A stretch of 30,036 nucleotides of DNA, from the NCBI GenBank assembly GCA_018263405.1, contig JAANXG010000147.1:1-30036 (forward strand), read 5' to 3'. The stretch is from Gammaproteobacteria bacterium (GTDB taxonomy: Bacteria; Pseudomonadota; Gammaproteobacteria; Arenicellales; JAANXG01). Positions 25,708 through 30,036 of this stretch are shown here, piece after piece (position 1 is the first letter of the stretch; every line of letters begins with the position of its first letter). The notes below the pieces were generated by a model that had not been told where the DNA came from, did no database searches, and was given only the letters and a program-made list of their open reading frames with translations. Both the position numbers and the translations under genes were made by a program.

Positions 25708-26799
25708 ATGGGATTCCGCTGCGGTATCGTCGGCCTGCCCAACGTGGGCAAGTCCACTTTATTCAATGCCTTGACCCGTTCCGGCATCGACGCGGCCAAT
25801 TATCCGTTTTGCACCATCGAGCCCAATGTCGGCATCGTTCCGGTCCCCGACCCCCGGCTGCAGCGCATTGCCCGGATCGTCAAACCACGGCGGGTCGTGC
25901 CGACCACCATTGAATTCGTGGACATCGCCGGCCTGGTCGCGGGCGCGTCTAAAGGCGAAGGCCTGGGCAACCGGTTTCTGTCCCACATCCGCGAAGTCGA
26001 CGCCATCGGCCATGTCGTGCGCTGTTTCGCCGACGACAACGTCGCCCACGTGACCGGGCGGGTCGATCCCGCCTCGGATATCGAAGCGATCGACACCGAG
26101 CTGATGCTCGCCGACCTGGATACGGTGGAGAAGGCGGTCTACCGCGCGGAGAAGGCATCGAAAGCCGGCGACAAGGAACAACTTCGCCTGCACGCACTGT
26201 ACGCCCGCCTCCGCGACCATCTCGATGCGGGCCGGCCGGTGCGTACGCTGGGACTGGGCGCCGAAGAGGCCGGGACCGTCAGGCAATTGTTCCTGCTGAC
26301 GCACAAGCCGGTCGTTTATATCGCCAACGTTGCAGAGGACGGCTTTGCAAACAATCCGCAACTCGAAGCCGTCCACACGCACGCCGAGCGCGAGGGCGCA
26401 AAAGTAGTGCCGATCTGCGCCGCGGCTGAGGCCGAACTTGCTGACCTCGGCGATGCTGACAGAGCGGAGTTCCTGCGCGAGCTGGGGCAGAATGAACCCG
26501 GGCTCAATCGCGTGATCCGCGCCGGTTACGAGTTGCTGGATCTACAGACGTTTTTCACCGCTGGGCCCAAGGAGGCACGTGCGTGGACCGTCAGGCGAGG
26601 CGCGACGGCGCCGCGGGCCGCGGGAGTCATCCATACCGATTTCGAGCGCGGGTTTATCCGTGCCGAAGTAATCGCCTACGATGATTATGTGACATTGAAT
26701 GGCGAACAAGGGGCCAAACAAGCGGGCAAAATGCGCCTGGAGGGTAAGGACTACGTCTTGCGCGAGGGGAATGTCGTGCATTTTCGCTTCAATGTATGA
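25708..26799 (+). CDS. ychF: Ribosome-binding ATPase YchF (Obg-family, OLA1 type)
   Basis: 363 residues, the normal length. The P-loop is GLPNVGKST (residues about 8-16), G3 is DIAG, and the C-terminal TGS domain ends in the family's typical EGKDYVLREGNVVHFRFNV pattern. YchF binds ribosomes and hydrolyses ATP in preference to GTP. It is the last gene of the conserved run prs-rplY-pth-ychF. Confidence 0.96.
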   Translation: MGFRCGIVGLPNVGKSTLFNALTRSGIDAANYPFCTIEPNVGIVPVPDPRLQRIARIVKPRRVVPTTIEFVDIAGLVAGASKGEGLGNRFLSHIREVDAIGHVVRCFADDNVAHVTGRVDPASDIEAIDTELMLADLDTVEKAVYRAEKASKAGDKEQLRLHALYARLRDHLDAGRPVRTLGLGAEEAGTVRQLFLLTHKPVVYIANVAEDGFANNPQLEAVHTHAEREGAKVVPICAAAEAELADLGDADRAEFLRELGQNEPGLNRVIRAGYELLDLQTFFTAGPKEARAWTVRRGATAPRAAGVIHTDFERGFIRAEVIAYDDYVTLNGEQGAKQAGKMRLEGKDYVLREGNVVHFRFNV

Positions 26800-26831
26800 A
26801 GCGTCGGCCGGGGAGGATCGACCACCCAGAG

Positions 26832-26860
26832 TTGACAAAAGGCGCCCGACCTCTGAGAAT
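26832..26860 (+). promoter_or_regulatory. Candidate sigma70 promoter of tRNA-Met
   Basis: A perfect -35 box TTGACA at 26832-26837, a 17-base spacer and GAGAAT at 26855-26860 as the -10 box. Transcription would start about 15-17 bases before the tRNA, typical of stable-RNA genes. The GC-rich CGACCCC downstream of the -10 box is like the discriminators of stringently controlled promoters. Confidence 0.6.
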
Positions 26861-26883
26861 TTCGACCCCTTTCCGCACCCCGT

Positions 26884-26960
26884 GGCTATGTAGCTCAGTT
26901 GGTTAGAGCACGGCACTCATAACGCCGGAGTCGGTGGTTCAAGTCCACCCATAGCCACCA
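26884..26960 (+). tRNA. tRNA-Met, elongator type (anticodon CAT)
   Basis: A 77-base cloverleaf with encoded CCA: acceptor GGCTATG/CATAGCC, D arm GCTC/GAGC, anticodon CAT at 26918-26920, T arm GGTGG/CCACC. A G1-C72 pair rules out the initiator form, and the acceptor and D arm are close to elongator tRNA-Met, although tRNA-Ile2 (lysidine-modified CAT) is a less likely alternative. The last anticodon-stem pair, 31-39, is an A-C mismatch (26915 and 26923). Everything downstream is accessory DNA. Confidence 0.93.
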
Positions 26961-27130
26961 ATCACCGATTCGAAATGTCCAAGGTTGTCCATTCAAACTC
27001 AATATGGCCCTTAACTGAGGCCAATACTTGACTATATAAGCGGAATTCCCTCGTTTCCGTGGACGGTTAATGACTTGAGAATTCGTCAGTGGCATTGATT
27101 ATCCTTTTCACGACCGCATCCGCCATCAGC

Positions 27131-27265
27131 CTACCCCCGCGCCAACCCCGAATTGACCGCCTTCAACTTTTCGAAGATCCCCTCGATCACCATCTCGACG
27201 AAGCGGATCTGCGCCGGAGCGAGACTCCGATCGTTTAAGAACTCGGAGAACATCGTTGCAGACAT
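27131..27265 (-). pseudogene. Fragment of type I restriction enzyme HsdR (C-terminal region)
   Basis: A 44-codon open frame whose first 30 residues (FSEFLNDRSLAPAQIRFVEM core) match the conserved pattern of the HsdR/EcoEI C-terminal domain: F-x-x-F-L-x-D/N-x-x-L-x-x-x-Q-I-x-F. The intact protein has about 800 or more residues, so this is a remnant. It ends at a stop in a non-matching tail. The recognition is by eye. The 170 bases between it and tRNA-Met hold nothing I recognise. Confidence 0.5.
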
Positions 27266-27273
27266 TCTATTCT

Positions 27274-27800
27274 TTAATTCTTTTGATGATTAATTATTTT
27301 ATCCAGTTTTTTAGCTGCTATTTTTAAAATTCGGTCTTTGCCCTGCTCTGAAATATAAAGGTTTTTATGTTTGTCGCAAACAACACCTTGAGGTTCATTC
27401 AAATTCTTGATAATGGTGGTCATTGATCCGTCAAGGCGTACATAAAATACGTTTCCCTTTTTCTGATCTTCTGTCACAAATAAACCGTTATAATCTTTGC
27501 AATAGCAGATACCGTCTGGCTGATTTAGTTTCCCATCGACAAGAACTGTCGTCTCCTGATTAGGAGTGATGCGAACGATCTGGTTTGCTTTGGTGACATT
27601 AACGTATAAATTATCTTCATCGTCTATGGCAATTCCTTCAGGTCGATTAAACACAGAGGACCATTCTGTAAGTTTTCCGTCTGTAAATTTCAAGATGCGT
27701 CCTTTTTTTCGATCTTCTGCAATAAAAAGCGCTCCTTTTCTGTCAAAAGCGATTCCTTCGGAATTGACTACTTTTTTGACAAATTTACTAACATTATACC
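27274..27800 (-). pseudogene. 5'-truncated NHL/SMP-30-like beta-propeller fragment
   Basis: The frame is open on the minus strand from about 27860 down to a TAA at 27274-27276, and recognisable sequence begins at about 27795. It contains four NHL-type repeats of the form N-x-P-x-G-I-x-x-D-x-x-x-N-L-Y-V/I (EGIAFDRKGALFIAED, PEGIAIDDEDNLYV, PDGICYCKDY, PQGVVCDKHKNLYISE). An internal ATG at 27693 could start a shorter product. The base composition is strikingly AT-rich compared with all neighbours, and codons end mostly in A or T, so it was probably acquired from another lineage. No signal peptide is present because the 5' end is gone. The upstream junction lies beside a GC-rich hairpin. Confidence 0.6.
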
Positions 27801-27832
27801 CTACCCCGTTTGCCGTTCTGCCTGGGCGGTAT

Positions 27833-27854
27833 GGGCGGGAGCTCCTTCCCGCCC
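27833..27854. repeat. GC-rich perfect hairpin
   Basis: GGGCGGGA and TCCCGCCC pair as an 8-base stem around a GCTCCT loop. It sits at the junction between the AT-rich NHL fragment and GC-rich sequence. No T run follows on either strand, so a simple intrinsic terminator is not clear; a REP-like or mobile-element-derived palindrome is an alternative. Confidence 0.6.
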
Positions 27855-27868
27855 CGGGTTAGGATGTT

Positions 27869-28024
27869 TCAATAGCGTTTCTGCAGGTTCTTGTACTCGT
27901 TCCGGGTCGGCTTCTTCCTTTTTCGCTTGGCGCCGGGCTGGATCGCAGTGTTGTCCTTTTTGGCTGGCTGCGAGGAGGGCAGACTGGAGTTGCTGTGATC
28001 TTTGGGGGGTGAGGTTACAACCAT
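27869..28024 (-). CDS. 51-residue basic peptide, possible remnant
   Basis: A short minus-strand frame starting at an ATG inside the end of the ICMT-like gene. The product is Ser/Pro/Gln-rich at first and strongly basic at the end (AKRKRKKPTRNEY). It looks like a low-complexity tail of a larger protein. I recognise no family and coding is doubtful. Confidence 0.25.
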   Translation of the reverse strand: MVVTSPPKDHSNSSLPSSQPAKKDNTAIQPGAKRKRKKPTRNEYKNLQKRY

Positions 28025-28506
28025 CGACGCACGCGCGATCTGTACGAAGCGTATTCCGAGCCGAATTTACGCTCCAAATAGGCTTCTTCGCGCGATATCA
28101 CGCCCCACGACAACAGTATCAAAGCCAGGACCGCCAGGACCGGAAACCACAGGCTGTCTGCCCAGAAGCCGATACCGACCAGCAACACGATCATCGCCAG
28201 GTAAATGGGATTGCGGGAGTATCGGTACGGCCCACCAGTTACGATCACTGCGGTCGGATCGCCAGTGGGTATCGAGGCGCCCTTGCGTCGCATCGTCGCA
28301 ACGGCCCAAAGAACCACCGCAAAGGCGAGGGCGACCATAACCGCACCTGACACTGAAAAAATGCCCCCTGGAGCAAACGCCAGCGGAACCACTGCCCGCA
28401 ATCCGAATCCGGCCAGCAAAAATCCGATCAGCAACACCGGCGGATGAAAAGCCACACCCGCGTGATCCGGTTGACGATGGTCAGGTGATTCTCTTTCCGG
28501 TTGCAT
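28015..28506 (-). CDS. ICMT/PEMT-family membrane methyltransferase-like protein
   Basis: 163 residues with four or so hydrophobic helices. The C-terminal half has the signature of the isoprenylcysteine carboxyl methyltransferase family: TGGPYRYSRNPIYLAM, then a Glu-Glu pair (REEAYLERKFG) and the ending YASYRSRVRRWL. In bacteria such proteins methylate unknown small molecules or lipids. The ATG at 28506 gives the full family length. It lies 54 bases downstream of the DUF1272 gene on the same strand, in a region of gene fragments, but looks intact. Confidence 0.85.
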   Translation of the reverse strand: MQPERESPDHRQPDHAGVAFHPPVLLIGFLLAGFGLRAVVPLAFAPGGIFSVSGAVMVALAFAVVLWAVATMRRKGASIPTGDPTAVIVTGGPYRYSRNPIYLAMIVLLVGIGFWADSLWFPVLAVLALILLSWGVISREEAYLERKFGSEYASYRSRVRRWL

Positions 28507-28560
28507 ATTCGCTATCCAGTGTTACCGCCCGACATTTGCGGCGGGCTGTTAGTTATTCGC

Positions 28561-28797
28561 CTAACACCCGGACTTTTTCAGCACGCGCTCGCTGGAGGTC
28601 GGATACTTCTTCAGTAGCTGTACGGGCCGAATGGGCCTCGGGACGAGGTTGCCGCCGCATTTGGGACATCTATCACTTAAAACGTTCCGCGCGCATGGCC
28701 TGCAAAAGGTACACTCGAACGTGCAAATAACCGCCTCGTTCGAATCCGGTGGAAGATCCCTGTCGCAAACCTCGCAGTTGGGCCTGAGTTCCAGCAC
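28561..28797 (-). CDS. DUF1272 small cysteine-rich protein
   Basis: 78 residues. The family pattern is complete: LELRPNCEVCDRDLPP, EAVICTFECTFCRPCA, CPKCGGNLVPRPIRP. The CxxC pairs suggest a zinc-binding fold. An open frame reaches back to 28866, but a GTG at 28797 directly precedes the conserved LELRP start and has a good ribosome binding site (GAGGAG, 28803-28808), so 28797 is the start. Function unknown. It directly follows a glutathione S-transferase fragment. Confidence 0.85.
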   Translation of the reverse strand: MLELRPNCEVCDRDLPPDSNEAVICTFECTFCRPCARNVLSDRCPKCGGNLVPRPIRPVQLLKKYPTSSERVLKKSGC

Positions 28798-28822
28798 ATC
28801 GTTCTCCTCGTTTTCGGTTAGA

Positions 28823-28921
28823 TAACGTCGGATGGACCCATTCGTGCTGGATATCCAGGAGCGCACATACCAGTTTGACTTTGTAACAATTCCTGGAGCG
28901 AATATCTCCGTAGACCTTCAT
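28823..28921 (-). pseudogene. N-terminal fragment of a glutathione S-transferase
   Basis: The first 33 residues of a minus-strand frame (MKVYGDIRSRNCYKVKLVC, then LLDIQHEWVHPTL) match the N-terminal thioredoxin-like region of bacterial GSTs. After that the frame stops resembling GST and runs antisense to nothing useful while overlapping DUF1272 in another frame. About 170 residues of the expected protein are missing, so this is a remnant joined to the DUF1272 unit. Confidence 0.6.
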
Positions 28922-28925
28922 GCAG

Positions 28926-29084
28926 CTACCGCAGCAACTGTTGACTCTTTGTTCTGATACGACCTGGTATCGGACAGCTTTTCCGCTTCTCTCGGTCGAT
29001 GTGAACCGCTACCAGTTCAGAGGTCGCTAATTCTTTTCCAGACTCTGAGTTATACATTGTATGGATAAAACGTATTGTTTTCAC
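28926..29084 (-). pseudogene. C-terminal fragment of a hotdog-fold acyl-CoA thioesterase
   Basis: A 52-codon minus-strand frame. The core pattern (RFIHTMYNSESGKELATSEL, then VAVHIDREKRKSCPIP) matches the last strands of 4HBT-type thioesterases: H-x-M-Y-x-x-x-x-G-x-x-x-A-T-x-E, then V-H-x-D, R and a closing P-x-P. The N-terminal part with the active site is missing. It starts with a GTG that overlaps the stop of the HicA fragment, a junction made by deletion. Confidence 0.5.
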
Positions 29085-29233
29085 TATTTCAGACCTGCCT
29101 GTTTCAATATACTGTTCATTGTAGCTGGCGCGGGGTCATCTTTCATCTTTCCAGGCACCGTCACAAGCCCTTTTTTCTCAGGATGTTTGAATTGTTTGTG
29201 ACTGTCTGGGGGCAACCGGAACGATACACCCCT
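29084..29233 (-). pseudogene. C-terminal fragment of a HicA-type toxin
   Basis: A 49-codon minus-strand stretch closed upstream by an in-frame TGA. It reads DSHKQFKHPEKKGLVTVPGK and ends SILKQAGLK, the second half of the HicA double-stranded RNA-binding-like fold, including the G/S-SH-x-x-F core with its catalytic His. The first 20 or so residues are absent and no HicB antitoxin follows, so the toxin-antitoxin system is dead here. Confidence 0.65.
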
Positions 29234-29293
29234 TCACCGCGAGAACTGCCCAGATGTTGCTTCCAGGTCGGGTTTCGTCCGGGTAATTTGCTT

Positions 29294-29299
29294 TATAAT
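29294..29299 (+). promoter_or_regulatory. Candidate -10 box for the SYLF gene
   Basis: A perfect TATAAT lies 40 bases before the SYLF start. No convincing -35 box is seen at the expected distance, so the promoter is only a candidate. Confidence 0.35.
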
Positions 29300-29338
29300 C
29301 CCCATCCGACCATCGACGACTCTATGAGGGTTTAGTTT

Positions 29339-29911
29339 ATGTTGAAACCATTACGCGGTTTGTTTCTGTCTTTATTTATAGTCCTGCCTTTTTCAGCAGT
29401 ACAAGCGGACGAATACCAAGTTGCCCTGAATGTCTTCAAAAGGGCTGGTGGAAGCAGTCATTATTTTAACAACAGCTACGGCTACGCTCTGTTTCCGACC
29501 ATCGCCAAGGCCGGTTTAGTAGTTGGCGGTGCTTACGGTGAAGGGCGTGTCTATGAGCAGGGGCGCTATGTGGGAGATGCCGCGATGACGCAGGCTAGTA
29601 TCGGGTTGCAGCTAGGCGGTCAGGCTTTCAGTCAAATTGTGTTTTTGCAGGATAAGCGCGCCTTTCGTGAATTCATCAGCGGCAAATTCGAATTTGGGGC
29701 CGAGGCCTCGGCAGTGGCCATTAGGGCCGGGGCCTCCGCCCAGGCAACCACTACCGGCAGTTCCACGAGTACGAGCAGCGGTCAGTACGATGCCAATACC
29801 ACGTCCCGAGGTTATTACAATGGTATGGCGATATTCACAGTAGCTAAGGGCGGCCTGATGCTGCAGGCGACCCTTGCGGGACAAAAATTCAGTTACAGGT
29901 CAACGCGCTAG
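29339..29911 (+). CDS. Secreted SYLF (YSC84-like) domain protein
   Basis: 190 residues. A signal peptide (about residues 8-23, cleavage near VQA-DE) is followed by a SYLF-type lipid-binding domain. Recognisable segments are the GYALFPTIAKAGLVVGGAYGEG core, QASIGLQLGGQAFSQIVFLQD and the C-terminal AKGGLMLQATLAGQKFSY. In bacteria these proteins are exported and associate with lipids, with no proven specific role. A Ser/Thr-rich stretch (residues about 138-152) interrupts the domain. The gene looks intact and faces away from the fragments upstream. An insertion-sequence-like end begins directly at its stop codon. Confidence 0.85.
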   Translation: MLKPLRGLFLSLFIVLPFSAVQADEYQVALNVFKRAGGSSHYFNNSYGYALFPTIAKAGLVVGGAYGEGRVYEQGRYVGDAAMTQASIGLQLGGQAFSQIVFLQDKRAFREFISGKFEFGAEASAVAIRAGASAQATTTGSSTSTSSGQYDANTTSRGYYNGMAIFTVAKGGLMLQATLAGQKFSYRSTR

Positions 29912-30036
29912 GAGCCTGTCGGACTTAGGGGATCGTAGCGAGGTAGGTGGGAAATCGAGACCAATTTTTCGATTTATTGAGGCGAATAGCCAGCTATTTA
30001 ACGAAATAAATCGGGAAAGTGGGCCGATCTCCCGCC
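29912..30036. mobile_element. Probable end of an insertion sequence (continues beyond window)
   Basis: Directly after the SYLF stop, GAGCCTGTCGGACTTAGG (29912-29929) resembles terminal inverted repeats of IS1182/IS5-like elements, from memory. Further in, a 9-base perfect inverted repeat (CGATTTATT at 29970-29978 with AATAAATCG at 30005-30013) encloses a second 5-base one (AATAG/CTATT), giving a nested hairpin as seen near IS ends. No transposase is within the window, so the family is not certain. Confidence 0.4.

Noticed and set aside
26895..27095. Minus-strand frame containing WVDLNHRLRRYECRALTN
   Set aside because: It is the antisense translation of tRNA-Met; the part outside the tRNA matches no family.
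28798..28866. ATG-started extension of DUF1272
   Set aside because: The extension is out-of-frame GST remnant; the GTG at 28797 has a good ribosome binding site and fits the family start.
1..30036. CRISPR array or rRNA genes
   Set aside because: No regularly spaced direct repeats and no 16S, 23S or 5S signature sequence were seen.

Overview
The window looks like a chromosomal segment of a GC-rich gammaproteobacterium, probably a chemolithotroph with a c-type-cytochrome-rich respiratory chain. The gammaproteobacterial assignment rests on two conserved housekeeping neighbourhoods: hemA-prfA-prmC on the minus strand, and TPR lipoprotein-lolB-tRNA-Gln-prs-rplY-pth-ychF on the plus strand. No species can be named from the sequence alone.

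Region 1 (1-14033, plus strand) is one tightly packed array of 14 genes. It begins with a gene cut by the window edge (two cytochrome c domains plus an ethylbenzene-dehydrogenase-gamma-like heme domain and a C-terminal anchor). It continues with a diheme and a monoheme cytochrome c, three tiny single-helix membrane peptides, a divergent cytochrome bd subunit I-like protein, a membrane-anchored diheme cytochrome c, a three-helix membrane cytochrome c, a second copy of the c/c/EB_dh protein and a two-helix membrane peptide. It ends with three putative accessory proteins: a double-UspA protein carrying five PCP-reductase-like repeats, a NirJ/AhbD-like radical SAM/SPASM protein carrying four of the same repeats, and a HemY-type protoporphyrinogen oxidase-like flavoprotein. 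Several genes overlap by 4-8 bases, so translation is probably coupled. My reading, which is inference, is that this is a cytochrome c-linked membrane electron-transfer complex built round a bd-like subunit without CydB, with its own tetrapyrrole-modifying or heme-insertion module.

Region 2 (14137-20458, minus strand) holds a lipoprotein of unknown function with a probable alpha/alpha-toroid fold, prmC, prfA and hemA, and a divergent CstA-family transporter lying between hemA and the divergent TPR-lolB unit. Region 3 (20666-26960, plus strand) holds the TPR lipoprotein, lolB, tRNA-Gln, prs, rplY, pth, ychF and an elongator-type tRNA-Met. ispE, usually found between lolB and prs in gammaproteobacteria, is missing from that position.

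Region 4 (26961-30036) starts right after tRNA-Met and is an accessory region rich in gene remnants. It has a type I restriction HsdR C-terminal fragment, an AT-rich NHL beta-propeller fragment, an ICMT-like methyltransferase, a DUF1272 zinc-ribbon-like protein, fragments of a glutathione S-transferase, a hotdog thioesterase and a HicA toxin, an intact SYLF-domain secreted protein, and at the right edge what looks like the end of an insertion sequence. It reads as a decayed integration hotspot downstream of a tRNA gene.
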